From Oscillospiraceae bacterium (GTDB lineage: Bacteria; Bacillota; Clostridia; Oscillospirales; Oscillospiraceae), in the NCBI GenBank assembly GCA_015067835.1, contig SVLS01000007.1, positions 1 through 64,000 of the forward strand: 64,000 bases of DNA, given 5' to 3'. Both the position numbers and the translations under genes were made by a program. This document shows, piece by piece, positions 23,901 to 32,018 of this stretch (position 1 is the stretch's first letter; each line of letters starts with the position of its first letter). Below the pieces are notes generated by a model. That model worked only from the letters and a program-made list of their open reading frames with translations, had not been told where the DNA came from and did no database searches.

Positions 23901-25321
23901 ATGGTATGACCAATAAGCCGTCTGATAAGGTTTCCTGGAGCACCAGCTTTGACGGCCTGTACGAGGTTATTAAGAAGGTTACCGTTTCCGGTAATGACTG
24001 CGTGTTCTTCCGCGCTCAGGAAATTGGCGACTGGTATGAAATGCCCTTTGAGGTAGAAACCTCCGGCACCTTCGAAGTGAAGCTGAATATGCCTCAGTCT
24101 CCCAACTACGGTGACTACCAAATTTATCTGGACGGCGAGCCGCTGCCCAATATCTTCAGAGGCTACAACACCAACGTCAGAATGACCAACTATGTGGTCG
24201 GTCTGCGTGAAGTGACTGCCGGTAAGCACACATTGCGCTTCGAATTGGTGAATATCGATTCCCGCGCTGATGACGCCCTGATTTCCTGCGGCGGTGTTAT
24301 CCTGGCTGACCCCAACAAGCCTGCAGCTACCAGTACTGTTAAGATTACCGAGACTTACGATGATGCGTCCGTTTTGGGTGCTACCATTCGCTACGGCCTG
24401 GTTCTGGACGATGTGGTTCTGCACAACCGCGGCACCGGCACCATCACCGGCGGCAAGACTGTTACCGACGGCGCACAGGCGACTGTTATGGGTATCTATG
24501 GTAGTGAGGTCACAGAAGGCTTTGCCATCACAAAGGGCACATCTCTGAAGTTCGGTGAAACCGTTCTGATGAGCTCCAACGGCAAGATTTCCATGGCTGT
24601 CGATTATCGCGGAGCCAAGTTCCCCATCCAGAACACGGAGATTCCCATTGTTCTGCCTGAGGAGGAAGAGCCTGACAGAACCATTCCCACCACCGTGGTC
24701 AGCACCGATGCAGAAGCAACCCGGTTCGTAACCATCAACGTGGGCGATGATGCTCCTTATTCTGTTGTGATTGACGGCAAGACCACGACTTCTATCTACG
24801 ATGCCGGCATGATCTCCTTTGATGTGCCTGCTGGCAAGCACACAGTCAAGATCATCGGTAAGCATACCTGTGTTTACGATCAGAAGGCAGAGGCTATTCA
24901 GAATATGAAGGCTGCTGCAACCTGTACGCAGGGCGCACAGTTCTATATCAGCTGTCTGTGCGGCGCCAACGGCGATGAAATCTTCACTGCCGGTGAGGGC
25001 CGTGGTCACAAGTGGAACACCAAGGGTACTGTCACAGTGGAAGCAACCTGTCTGCATGAAGGTGAAATGACCCTCAAGTGCAGAAGCTGCCCCGAGACTA
25101 TGACAAAAGTGATTGAGAAGCTGCCCCATACTCTGGTAGCATCCGGCAGCAACTGGGATTGCACCGAATGCGGAAAGAGATTCGCAGATGCGGAAGGCAC
25201 CATCGAAATTGCCAAGACTGACGTAACGATGATTATCATTATTGCCGCAGCGGCAGTGGTTGTAGTTGGTGGCGGTGCAGCTGCATTCCTGGTGATCAAG
25301 AAGAAAAAGCAGAAGAAATAA
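20978..25321 (+). CDS. C-terminal part of the split lyase: binding modules, heparinase II/III-like catalytic region, membrane anchor
   Basis: In the same frame as the piece before it (open from 20885; first usable start TTG 20978, no ribosome binding site or signal peptide). In intact numbering (about 1810 aa), the rest of module 2 and two more beta-sandwich modules run to about 690. An alpha/alpha-toroid lyase domain follows (about 715-1080, with HPRSYFTADELKEL, NINHNTNLNKVNG and YSYTHHALEA), then a Hepar_II_III-type beta-sheet domain (about 1095-1310, with NDSQHDHNHWDQNSIVVSF). Further beta modules, a CxxC-containing stalk (about 1655-1770) and a C-terminal transmembrane helix ending in KKKKQKK complete it. 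Such enzymes cut uronic-acid polysaccharides at the cell surface. Without readthrough the enzyme would not be exported, so the gene is probably inactive in this genome. Confidence 0.8.
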   Translation: MDEVVLKRDKSVPVLPNSSFEEGFGDKNVPNGWQVYSTPGAANVETNIKTDGEYALKMDNTVIQEHSGVCVWLPVVTGEVWKLSFDQKGTGQIHFSYYTADKKNQLSNVMYSGSGGEEAEWVHKELQLEAEATEKGKPGMMRVLITLSKNAQGVGFFDNFKLERVFAPEMPNYSNLLNNAGFEDREGVPGWNRLSFTYMQTDEYAGGDRGNFVLKFTDNNKNGATQFTTERVPVTPGEHYHALVECTADTQLQIYIRFYDANGKKVVPTTFNNYYGGTKEVLGEWKRLGVLSRAPDTAVTMEMLFGTVMVGVGTAYVDNIYLGVYDAEKDPDIEGMNSVKSPGWDNVDFNEVGHPRSYFTADELKELKKTVSFGMENELGYSVREAYKEMLEDAERYLAETYFRANWVSGGPSVDYDLNEFKDFNSIEELWVNPPGYTSGAYPYFSNFAMALRDRMRTLAVAYALSGDKAYGERAVHYAMRLCDWEIWSQRAAVGVSYSSDMGCSYIADGTACVYDMCYDLLTDEQRKTLYTNIAEKGLKALIGDIEANINHNTNLNKVNGVLVAASCIAEESNRDLVEPYLTAGYRYAEWFIDELYESGWQEGYSYTHHALEAIIKGVDILSRSTQTEAFWDHPYFEEILVPWVTYASVPGSGVQPNISDSSWDHYFFMTMMMINKNLGNETAGFYLKNSGILENVSAMEKVLYANPNPVIAEEIDVQQTAVTVDKLGYGFLRSGFGALDVALTMIANDSQHDHNHWDQNSIVVSFNSTSMLTDFGYASIGGSKDAPGYAFGYYDGHTTIFVDGESQNVKGKGEMTNVLNNPLYGHLTGSAADAYGGRLTQADRHSILLNHIDKPYYIIIDELDSESSHVYNWNLYTNGWNGLQFDQTVIRDKEATADGHQLVVMKDRDAAFLDFVGHEALEFTTFEYRDSFPVIQINSPSAKKYEFMTVVSMDADVSDDAVISFNPLIRGYLYGMTNKPSDKVSWSTSFDGLYEVIKKVTVSGNDCVFFRAQEIGDWYEMPFEVETSGTFEVKLNMPQSPNYGDYQIYLDGEPLPNIFRGYNTNVRMTNYVVGLREVTAGKHTLRFELVNIDSRADDALISCGGVILADPNKPAATSTVKITETYDDASVLGATIRYGLVLDDVVLHNRGTGTITGGKTVTDGAQATVMGIYGSEVTEGFAITKGTSLKFGETVLMSSNGKISMAVDYRGAKFPIQNTEIPIVLPEEEEPDRTIPTTVVSTDAEATRFVTINVGDDAPYSVVIDGKTTTSIYDAGMISFDVPAGKHTVKIIGKHTCVYDQKAEAIQNMKAAATCTQGAQFYISCLCGANGDEIFTAGEGRGHKWNTKGTVTVEATCLHEGEMTLKCRSCPETMTKVIEKLPHTLVASGSNWDCTECGKRFADAEGTIEIAKTDVTMIIIIAAAAVVVVGGGAAAFLVIKKKKQKK

Positions 25322-25339
25322 GAAATTACCTTAAATAAG

Positions 25340-25372
25340 CAATGGACCTCCTGCGGGAGGTCCATTGTTTTA
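25340..25372 (+). terminator. Terminator of the lyase gene
   Basis: CAATGGACCTCC pairs with GGAGGTCCATTG around TGCG, then TTTT. Confidence 0.88.
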
Positions 25373-25375
25373 TAT

Positions 25376-25412
25376 AAAAATATTTGGGGTTAAGCAATTT
25401 GCTTAACCCCAA
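25376..25412 (-). terminator. Terminator of the small Cys-rich membrane protein gene
   Basis: A perfect 12-bp stem TTGGGGTTAAGC/GCTTAACCCCAA (25384-25395/25401-25412). On the minus strand it is followed by ATATTTTTATA. Confidence 0.82.
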
Positions 25413-25427
25413 TATCCATCGCATCTC

Positions 25428-25652
25428 TTAGCCTTCAAAATCCATCTGCGTAGCCAAAGGAGCTTCTTCCCGGAATGCGCATTCGCAATCACAGTTATCG
25501 CAATCCCGGTCGCAGTGGTAGCAACGATACTTGCCCAACATTCTGCGAGACCACGCTACGATTTTATCGCCGTAAGCAGCAACCACATAGACAATGCCGG
25601 CAATGGCTGCAATGGCAATGACAATACGGATGATTACTTTTGTTGATTTCAT
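25428..25652 (-). CDS. Small single-pass membrane protein with Cys-rich tail
   Basis: A 74-aa protein. Residues 5-32 form one hydrophobic helix (VIIRIVIAIAAIAGIVYVVAAY). It is followed by a basic stretch (WSRRMLGKYR) and a cysteine cluster, CYHCDRDCDNCDCEC, with six Cys in 15 residues, suitable for metal binding or disulfides. GGAGGGG precedes ATG 25652. Own terminator, no operon partner. Function unknown; resembles small envelope proteins of clostridia only in general layout. Confidence 0.72.
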   Translation of the reverse strand: MKSTKVIIRIVIAIAAIAGIVYVVAAYGDKIVAWSRRMLGKYRCYHCDRDCDNCDCECAFREEAPLATQMDFEG

Positions 25653-25731
25653 AATGAACCCCTCCATTTATTTTTCATCTCATAATCAGTATAACCAATA
25701 AAATTTGAAAATGCAACAAGAATTTTTAATT

Positions 25732-26526
25732 TTACACATACCCGTACATTCCGCGGATGCTGACCTCTCCGGATTGGACGGTTTTTATTGTTCCATCACG
25801 AAGTAAAACCGTTAGAGCACCGTTTTCTGTTACATCCAGCGCCGTTCCGTGCTCCACATCTTCGCCACGAATGATGGATACTTCCTGACCAATGGTAATG
25901 CAATCCGCCCGGTAACGCGCGAGGAGGCTGTCAGCAGAAAACAGCGTTTGGCTGAGCTTTTCCAAAGAGAGGAGAAGCTCTTTGATGACTGCTTCCCGGC
26001 AAACAGGTCTTCCGGTGCAGAGGGATAGCGAGGTTGCCATTTCCTGCAGCTCGTCAGGGAAGTCCTCTGTGCTCTGAGAGCAGTTAATACCGATGCCGAT
26101 AATGGCATATTCTACCTCTCCGGTGGCGTTGAGCACCAGCTCTGTGAGGATTCCACCCAATTTCTTCCTGTCCACCACCAAGTCGTTGGTCCATTTGATG
26201 CCGGGACGGATGCCTACAGCCTTTTCAATGCCGTCAGCGGCAGCGACGGCAACAGCACAGGTTAAATGCAGCAATTTCTGCGCCGGGCAGTCAGGACGCA
26301 GGAGCAAACTAAGATAGATTCCACTGCTGGCAGGGGAGTGGAAGCTGCGCCCCATTCGACCGCGCCCTGCAGTTTGTGCATCGGCAAGAACCACAGTTCC
26401 GTTTGGCGCGCCGGAGACTGCCATACGGCGAATTTGGGTATTTGTTGAGTCCAGGACTTCAAAAAAGTGAAGCTTTCCCCGCCAGGGAAAGCTGGCGGGG
26501 AGATGGGATAAAAGGTTTGTTTCCAT
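25732..26526 (-). CDS. birA: Biotin--[acetyl-CoA-carboxylase] ligase
   Basis: A 264-aa biotin protein ligase, which adenylates biotin and transfers it to the biotin carrier protein. Motifs: FEVLDSTNTQIRRMA, the biotinyl-AMP loop AGRGRMGRSFHSPASSGIYLS, GIRPGIKWTNDLVVD and GIGINCSQ. It lacks the N-terminal winged helix of the E. coli type, so it is not itself a repressor. ATG lies 2 bp after the stop of the upstream acyltransferase-like gene, implying one transcript. C-terminal SH3-like domain present (GTALDVTENGALTVLLRDG). Confidence 0.94.
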   Translation of the reverse strand: METNLLSHLPASFPWRGKLHFFEVLDSTNTQIRRMAVSGAPNGTVVLADAQTAGRGRMGRSFHSPASSGIYLSLLLRPDCPAQKLLHLTCAVAVAAADGIEKAVGIRPGIKWTNDLVVDRKKLGGILTELVLNATGEVEYAIIGIGINCSQSTEDFPDELQEMATSLSLCTGRPVCREAVIKELLLSLEKLSQTLFSADSLLARYRADCITIGQEVSIIRGEDVEHGTALDVTENGALTVLLRDGTIKTVQSGEVSIRGMYGYV

Positions 26527-26528
26527 TG

Positions 26529-27944
26529 TTAATCAATATCCTTCAAAACTTCTTCCGGAGGATTGTCCAAAAGCTCGGGTCGTGCCATAATACGCTTGTA
26601 ATGCTTGAAAAATGCAGCGTAGTAATAACCGTCTACAATGCGCTCATCCAAAGTGAACTTGCAGTCCACATATTTGCGCTGAACAATGGAGCCGTCCTCC
26701 AGCACCTCCAGACTTCTGCGCTTACATCCGAAGGCACCAAAAACCGGAAGGTTGCCGAAATCGTACAGATGATGGTAAATGGGAGGGATGCCCAACGAGC
26801 CCATGGAGGTGAGGAAAACGGAGCCGTGGAAGGGGCTGACCTCCAGCAAGAACTTGGGCAGCAGACCAAAATAGTCCAGCAGCTTCAGCAGCCACACCAC
26901 AAATTTCAAAATCACACCGGGAATCATTGCCAACACACCGGCTGTGTTATCCATATTGGAGTCCAGAGGGGTATTTTTTACTTCCTCCACAGCTTTTTGA
27001 AGCTTGTTGTATACATCGATGGAAGTATCGCGGGGATTCAGATGGACCTTGATAACCGTATCCGGCGCATCAACGGACATTTCCTTTTTTACTGTCAGAC
27101 AGAACTGAATATCATCACCTCTGCTGTATACCTTTTGACCGGACAGGAAACGGTTCATTGCCGGGAATTTACACACGCCGCGGCAATAAGCAGCCAGCAT
27201 CACGTGCATAATGCCGAAATTCGTATAACCGTCGCGGCGCTTTTGACGAATGTAACGGTCAATGTGGGTGATTTCAAAGGACTCTGCAAACAGATTGGCA
27301 GATTCGTTCCGCCTTACCATAATGTAGGGGGAAACCTGACTCATAGCAGGCAATGTGCGAACCCGGCGACCGTCACATCGGTCACCCCAGGTGGGATGAT
27401 ATTCATTTCTAGGATGCACACGAATGGCGAAGGTCATAACAAAGCATCCGCTGAACAGCAGCAAATCAGGCAAAAGATCCTTTGAAATTGGTGCGTGAAT
27501 CCCGTTGGCGTGAATTAACCAGGTGTTGATGGCAACGCCAATACCAAATACAGCCAACAGCAGCCAGGGCTTGGACACACGACCGGAGATGACGATGGTG
27601 TAAAGCACGCCGCAGAAAAATAAAACGGTGGCAAACAGCATAATCATCAAGATGTTCTCATTACCAATGATGTCGTGCGGACGGAAGGCATAGTAAATAA
27701 TGATCAACCATACCGGAATAGCAGTGCGGTACAGATGTTCTTTGCCGGCGAATAAAACGATGCACACATACAGCATGGTGGCTGCCACAGGCAGAACGAT
27801 TTGACTCCACACCTCAAGCATATCACCTGGTCCTTTCAAACAGGCGAATACAATGCGGGTCACTGCCGAGCCGACCAAACATAGTGTCATCAACCATACC
27901 AGCGCATTTTTAAGGCTGGTATAATAATGAACTCTCTTTCCCAT
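26529..27944 (-). CDS. Membrane protein with 2-oxoacid-dehydrogenase-E2/CAT-like domain
   Basis: A 471-aa protein. Residues 1-190 hold about six hydrophobic helices; residues 215-465 resemble the catalytic domain of dihydrolipoyl acyltransferases and chloramphenicol acetyltransferase. Matching points are NFGIMHVMLAAYCRGVCKFP, the strand SVFLTSMGSLGIPPI and the region where E2 enzymes have DHRxxDG. Here that reads DERIVDG, so the catalytic His is Glu. No lipoyl domain. Thus it is either a non-acetyltransferase relative or uses other chemistry. ATG 27944 is chosen because the promoter's TATAAT abuts ATG 27953 and transcription should start near 27947, giving a leaderless mRNA. Co-transcribed with birA. 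Confidence 0.82.
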   Translation of the reverse strand: MGKRVHYYTSLKNALVWLMTLCLVGSAVTRIVFACLKGPGDMLEVWSQIVLPVAATMLYVCIVLFAGKEHLYRTAIPVWLIIIYYAFRPHDIIGNENILMIMLFATVLFFCGVLYTIVISGRVSKPWLLLAVFGIGVAINTWLIHANGIHAPISKDLLPDLLLFSGCFVMTFAIRVHPRNEYHPTWGDRCDGRRVRTLPAMSQVSPYIMVRRNESANLFAESFEITHIDRYIRQKRRDGYTNFGIMHVMLAAYCRGVCKFPAMNRFLSGQKVYSRGDDIQFCLTVKKEMSVDAPDTVIKVHLNPRDTSIDVYNKLQKAVEEVKNTPLDSNMDNTAGVLAMIPGVILKFVVWLLKLLDYFGLLPKFLLEVSPFHGSVFLTSMGSLGIPPIYHHLYDFGNLPVFGAFGCKRRSLEVLEDGSIVQRKYVDCKFTLDERIVDGYYYAAFFKHYKRIMARPELLDNPPEEVLKDID

Positions 27945-27953
27945 AACAGCCAT

Positions 27954-27982
27954 ATTATAACAGATTTCGACAAGAATGGCAA
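27954..27982 (-). promoter_or_regulatory. Promoter giving a leaderless transcript
   Basis: On the minus strand TTGCCA (27977-27982), 17-nt spacer, TATAAT (27954-27959). The predicted +1 near 27947 lies only about 3 nt before ATG 27944. Confidence 0.75.
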
Positions 27983-28023
27983 CAATTTCTTTCCATTATG
28001 CTGAGAAAGCACATTTTTAAGGT

Positions 28024-28055
28024 AAAAAGCCCTGCCGAAGGGCAGGGCAGTTTTT
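28024..28055 (-). terminator. Terminator of the homocysteine methyltransferase-like gene
   Basis: GCCCTGCC pairs with GGCAGGGC around a GAAG/CTTC loop, followed on the minus strand by TTTTT. Confidence 0.85.
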
Positions 28056-28932
28056 AGAGAGTGGATTCAATTTGCGCCCTGACAGCAGCAATATGCGCCG
28101 GAGTTGTTCCGCAGCAGCCGCCCAGTAATTTTGCTCCACTGCGTTTGCAGTCCAGCAGAATTTGGGCAAATTCCTCAGCACCCATATCGTATTTTGCAAT
28201 GCCGTCAGTTCCAATAACCGGGTTGCCGGCATTGGGCTTGCATAGCAGGGGAAGGCGGATTTCCTTTGCCAGCTTTCGCACCAGATAAGGTGTCATCATA
28301 TCCGCACAGACGCAGTTAAAGCCCACTGCTGCGGCATAGTCCGATAAATCCTTTAGCACCGGTATCACATCCTGCCCGGAATAGAGTGAGCCATCAGCAG
28401 TCATAACAAAGCTGTATGCCACCGCGCCGGCACCTTCCATTTCGGCTGCGGCAAGGATGGCTTCGGCTTCTTGGGGATACATTAAGGTTTCCGCCACCAG
28501 TAAATCAGCACCACCATCTATCAGACCGCGAATCTGCCGACGGTAGTTTTCTATCAGCAAATCAATGTTGTTATCATTCCAGCTTTCGCAAAAGGCGGCC
28601 AGGGTGGTCAAATCGCCGGCAATCAGGCAATTTGGTGCAGCCTGGCGAGAAAGAGCAACCAACTGAGCATTGAGCTTTTCCGTCCTGTCTGCCAGACCAA
28701 CACGCTCCAAAGCGATGGGCTGCGCCTGAAAGGTGGGGGCATAGAGAATCTGACTGCCGGCCTTTGCGTAAGCTCGCTGCAGCTGCAGCAGAACCTCCGG
28801 GTTCTCCAGAACCCATTGCTCGGTGCAGCATTCCTTGGGCATTCCGGCATTGCGCAGGTTGGAGCCAGTGGCGCCGTCCAGATAGCAAAGACCGTTTGCA
28901 ATTTTATCTTGTAGCTGTTCCTTTGTCAGCAT
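28054..28932 (-). CDS. Homocysteine S-methyltransferase family protein
   Basis: A 292-aa single-domain protein of the MmuM/BhmT/MetH-N family, which uses a zinc-bound thiolate of homocysteine. Visible: LDGATGSNLRNAGMP at the start, the first zinc Cys in VGFNCVCAD (about 205) and the Cys pair GGCCGTTPAHI near residue 275. Ribosome binding site AAGGGAGAA. The methyl donor cannot be told from sequence: S-methylmethionine, betaine, or methyltetrahydrofolate with a partner cobalamin protein. No cobalamin domain is encoded here. Divergent from the M29 peptidase. Confidence 0.88.
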   Translation of the reverse strand: MLTKEQLQDKIANGLCYLDGATGSNLRNAGMPKECCTEQWVLENPEVLLQLQRAYAKAGSQILYAPTFQAQPIALERVGLADRTEKLNAQLVALSRQAAPNCLIAGDLTTLAAFCESWNDNNIDLLIENYRRQIRGLIDGGADLLVAETLMYPQEAEAILAAAEMEGAGAVAYSFVMTADGSLYSGQDVIPVLKDLSDYAAAVGFNCVCADMMTPYLVRKLAKEIRLPLLCKPNAGNPVIGTDGIAKYDMGAEEFAQILLDCKRSGAKLLGGCCGTTPAHIAAVRAQIESTL

Positions 28933-29011
28933 AGGCGTTCTCCCTTGTTTATAAATCTACTTGCAAGGATAGGTTCATTATATGATAATCTTTCAAAGAA
29001 TGCAAGAACCA

Positions 29012-29040
29012 TTGACGAATGAAAGAAACTTTGGTAAAAT
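29012..29040 (+). promoter_or_regulatory. Promoter of the M29 aminopeptidase gene
   Basis: TTGACG, a 17-nt spacer and TAAAAT, 35 bp before the start codon. Confidence 0.8.
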
Positions 29041-29074
29041 GGGAATAGTTTTAGAAAAAACAGGAGGTTTTCCT

Positions 29075-30298
29075 ATGAAAAAGACCGTTTTAAGAAAATA
29101 TGCAAAGCTGATTGTCCGTTGCGGTGTCAATATCCAGAAGGGACAGGAGCTTGTGATTCATGCAGATTTGGATCAGCCGGAATTTGTCCAGATGGTAGTG
29201 GAGGAGGCCTATAAGGCCAAAGCAAAGAAGGTAATTGTGGAGTGGAGATACCAGCCGCTGAGCAAAATCCATACACGCTATCGTTCTGTGACCACCATGG
29301 GCAAGATGGAAAAGTGGGAGCTGGAGCGTCTGCAGCACAGGGTAGATGTTGTACCTGCCCGCATTCATCTTATATCGGAAGACCCGGATGGTTTGAAGGG
29401 TATGAATATGGCCAAGGCCGCCAAGGCTAGACGGATGTCTTATCCTATCATCAAGCCCTATATTGACCAGCTGGAGGGAAAAGAGCAGTGGTGCATCGCA
29501 GCCGTGCCCGGCAAGGCTTGGGCGAAGAAGGTATTCCCCGGTGAGCGTACCAGTGTGGCAGTGGAAAAGCTGTGGGAAGCCATTTTGTCCACTTCCCGCG
29601 TGACAGATGATCCCATCAAGGCCTGGGAGGAGCACAATGCTGATTTGAAGAAGCGCTGTGATTACTTGAATTCTCTGGGCATTGAAAGCCTGCACTATAC
29701 TGCAAAGAACGGCACAGATCTGACTGTGGGAATGATTCCGGAGGCAATTTTCTGCGGCGGTGCAGAAACCAGCCGTCAGAATATCGTATTCAACCCCAAC
29801 ATTCCTTCCGAGGAATGCTTCATCTCTCCGATGAAGGGCAAGGCAGAAGGCATTGTTTATTCCACCAAGCCGCTGAGCTATCAGGGTCAGCTGATCGACA
29901 ACTTCTCAATGCGGTTTGAGAACGGCAAGGTAGTGGAAGCAAAGGCAGAAGTGGGCGAGGAGCTGCTTAACACGATGCTTTCCATGGATGAAGGTGCGGC
30001 TTATCTGGGCGAATGCGCATTGGTGCCGCAGGCCAGCCCTATCTGCGAAAGCGGCATTCTGTTCTATAACACTCTGTTTGACGAAAATGCAGCTTGCCAT
30101 CTGGCGGTGGGTATGGGCTTCCCGGATACCATCCGTGACCATCACAATAAAACGCTGGAGGAGTGCCGTGAATTGGGTGTCAATGACTCGATGATTCATG
30201 AGGACTTTATGATTGGCTGCGACACGATGAATATCGATGCCATTTGTGCCGGCGGCAAGGTCGTTCCTATCTTCCGTAACGGTAACTGGGCCTTTTGA
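29075..30298 (+). CDS. M29 family aminopeptidase (aminopeptidase T type)
   Basis: A 407-aa cytoplasmic metallopeptidase. The N-terminal part (KYAKLIVRCGVNIQKGQELVIHAD) and the C-terminal dinuclear-metal region match the M29 family. Metal-ligand candidates are Glu in FCGGAETSRQNIVFNPNIPSEE (two parts, about residues 225-245), His in CHLAVGMGF with the preceding Asp, and the terminal IHEDFMIG with Asp. ATG 29075 follows CAGGAGG and matches the family start. Monocistronic with its own promoter. Removes N-terminal residues from peptides. Confidence 0.92.
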   Translation: MKKTVLRKYAKLIVRCGVNIQKGQELVIHADLDQPEFVQMVVEEAYKAKAKKVIVEWRYQPLSKIHTRYRSVTTMGKMEKWELERLQHRVDVVPARIHLISEDPDGLKGMNMAKAAKARRMSYPIIKPYIDQLEGKEQWCIAAVPGKAWAKKVFPGERTSVAVEKLWEAILSTSRVTDDPIKAWEEHNADLKKRCDYLNSLGIESLHYTAKNGTDLTVGMIPEAIFCGGAETSRQNIVFNPNIPSEECFISPMKGKAEGIVYSTKPLSYQGQLIDNFSMRFENGKVVEAKAEVGEELLNTMLSMDEGAAYLGECALVPQASPICESGILFYNTLFDENAACHLAVGMGFPDTIRDHHNKTLEECRELGVNDSMIHEDFMIGCDTMNIDAICAGGKVVPIFRNGNWAF

Positions 30299-30328
30299 TT
30301 AGAAATTCCAAAAAAACGAAAAAAACAC

Positions 30329-30357
30329 TTGCATTCTGAGAAGTGATGTGTTATTAT
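30329..30357 (+). promoter_or_regulatory. rpmE promoter
   Basis: TTGCAT, 17-nt spacer, TATTAT, about 65 bp before the start codon. Confidence 0.75.
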
Positions 30358-30422
30358 ATCCAAGCGATTAAAAATTGTTAGGGTTATTATGCCCTTTAAC
30401 TACGAAGAAAGAGGTGAACCAA

Positions 30423-30623
30423 ATGAAGGAAGGTATCCATCCCAATTACGAACAGACTACCATTCGCTGTGCTTGTGGTAACGTTTTTACTACCGGCTCC
30501 ACCAAGAAGGACATTCGTGTTGAGATTTGCTCCAAGTGCCACCCTTTCTATACCGGCAAGCAGAAGCTGGTTGACACCGGTGGACGTGTTGACCGTTTCA
30601 ACAAGCGTTTCGGCCTGAAGTAA
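30423..30623 (+). CDS. rpmE: 50S ribosomal protein L31
   Basis: A 66-aa L31 of the zinc-binding (C+) type: Cys16, Cys18, Cys36 and Cys39 (CACGNVF and [10 protein letters not shown]). It starts MKEGIHPNY, as usual for the family. AGGTGA lies 6 nt before ATG 30423. Own promoter and terminator. The C+ paralogue is the zinc-replete form; no zinc-independent copy is in this window. Confidence 0.97.
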   Translation: MKEGIHPNYEQTTIRCACGNVFTTGSTKKDIRVEICSKCHPFYTGKQKLVDTGGRVDRFNKRFGLK

Positions 30624-30628
30624 GAGTA

Positions 30629-30664
30629 AAATCCGCACTGCGTTATGCGTAGTGCGGATTTTTG
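30629..30664 (+). terminator. rpmE terminator
   Basis: AAATCCGCACT pairs with AGTGCGGATTT with an 11-nt loop, then TTTTT. Confidence 0.88.
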
Positions 30665-30684
30665 TATCTTTTTTCGGAAAAATG

Positions 30685-30714
30685 TTGTTCCGGACAGTAA
30701 ATGTGTGGTATAAT
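30685..30714 (+). promoter_or_regulatory. hflX promoter
   Basis: TTGTTC, an 18-nt spacer and a consensus TATAAT, 33 bp before hflX. Confidence 0.65.
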
Positions 30715-30746
30715 AGTTAAAATGTGTTCTTTTATGGAGGAAATGA

Positions 30747-32015
30747 ATGGAAGAGCTGTTACACACCCAGGAGCAGGAACGAGCGGTACTGGTGGGCTTA
30801 AATGCAGATTGCTTCCGGGCAGATCAGACCGCAACGGATGAGACGCTGGAGGAATTGGAAGCCCTTTTGGAAACGGCCGGTGGCTTTTGCACCGGAAAGA
30901 TTCTGCAAAATCGCCATACACCGGATTCTCACAGCTTTATTGGGGAAGGAAAGGCTCAGGAAGTGCGGATGCTGGTGGAGGCAACGCAGTCCACGATGGT
31001 GGTATTTGACAACGAGCTGTCTCCCGGCAACATTCGGGCGCTGGAGGAAATCATCGGCGTGACGGTGTTGGACAGAAGTGCGCTGATTTTGGATATTTTT
31101 GCCCAGCGGGCGAAAACAAAGGAAGGCCGCCTGCAGGTGGAGCTGGCGCAGTACAAGTATCTGCTGCCCCGTCTGTCCGGAATGGGTAAAAGTCTGTCCC
31201 GTCAGGGCGGTGGCATCGGCACCCGCGGACCGGGCGAAACCAAGCTGGAGTCCGACCGCCGCCACATTCGCGAACGAATCAACCGCCTGCAAAATGATTT
31301 GGAGCAGGTGCGGCAGGTTCGTATGGTGCAACGGGAGCGAAGGATGAAAAATTCGGTGCCGGTGGTGGCCATTGTAGGCTATACCAATGCCGGCAAATCA
31401 ACGTTGCTCAATCAGCTGACGGATGCCGGAATCCCGGCCAATAACCGGCTGTTTGATACTCTGGATACCACCTCCCGTCAGTTGACGGTTTCCGACAATT
31501 TGGATGTTATTTTGACGGACACAGTTGGCTTTATTGCAAAGCTGCCCCACCATTTAGTGGAGGCCTTCCACGCAACGCTGGAGGAGCTGCAGTACGCAGA
31601 CCTGTTGCTGCACGTTATTGATGCGTCGGATGAAAACCGGCAGGAGCACATTGCGGTGGTGGAAAAGCTGATAGCGAAGCTGGCAAAAGAGGGAACTCCT
31701 GTTTTGCAGTGTTATAATAAGGCAGATTTGGTGGAAAAAACAGACATTCCCGTCGGTGAAGATGTGGTGGCCATTTCTGCCAAAAGCGGCGTTGGAATGG
31801 AAGCACTGAAAAAAGCCATTGAGAAGGCTTTGGGGCACAGCCGCCATCATATTGTGGTAACCTTGCCCTATTCTCAGGGCGGAATGGTGGAAACGCTCCA
31901 TAGCAATGCCCAGGTGCTGAATGTGGACTATACTGCCGAGGGAATTGTCGTGGAAACTGTGGTGGACCCCATTTTGTACGGGAAATTGAGAGAATATATC
32001 ACAAAGGAGTGCTGA
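30747..32015 (+). CDS. hflX: GTPase HflX
   Basis: A 422-aa ribosome-associated GTPase that splits stalled or hibernating ribosomes after stress. The HflX N-terminal domain (about 1-190) contains VVFDNELSPGNIRALE, DRSALILDIFAQRA and the Gly-rich loop GGGIGTRGPGETKLE. The G domain has GYTNAGKSTLLNQL (P-loop), DTVGFI and NKAD (CYNKADLVE). ATGGAGGAA overlaps the start region. It leads a two-gene unit with the YigZ-type gene 3 bp downstream. Confidence 0.95.
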   Translation: MEELLHTQEQERAVLVGLNADCFRADQTATDETLEELEALLETAGGFCTGKILQNRHTPDSHSFIGEGKAQEVRMLVEATQSTMVVFDNELSPGNIRALEEIIGVTVLDRSALILDIFAQRAKTKEGRLQVELAQYKYLLPRLSGMGKSLSRQGGGIGTRGPGETKLESDRRHIRERINRLQNDLEQVRQVRMVQRERRMKNSVPVVAIVGYTNAGKSTLLNQLTDAGIPANNRLFDTLDTTSRQLTVSDNLDVILTDTVGFIAKLPHHLVEAFHATLEELQYADLLLHVIDASDENRQEHIAVVEKLIAKLAKEGTPVLQCYNKADLVEKTDIPVGEDVVAISAKSGVGMEALKKAIEKALGHSRHHIVVTLPYSQGGMVETLHSNAQVLNVDYTAEGIVVETVVDPILYGKLREYITKEC

Positions 32016-32018
32016 CTC

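Noticed and set aside
20708-25129. 1473-codon open frame on the minus strand
   Set aside because: It is antisense to the lyase gene, which has a signal peptide, domains and biased codon use. Long antisense openness follows from that codon bias, and the antisense protein has no recognisable domain.
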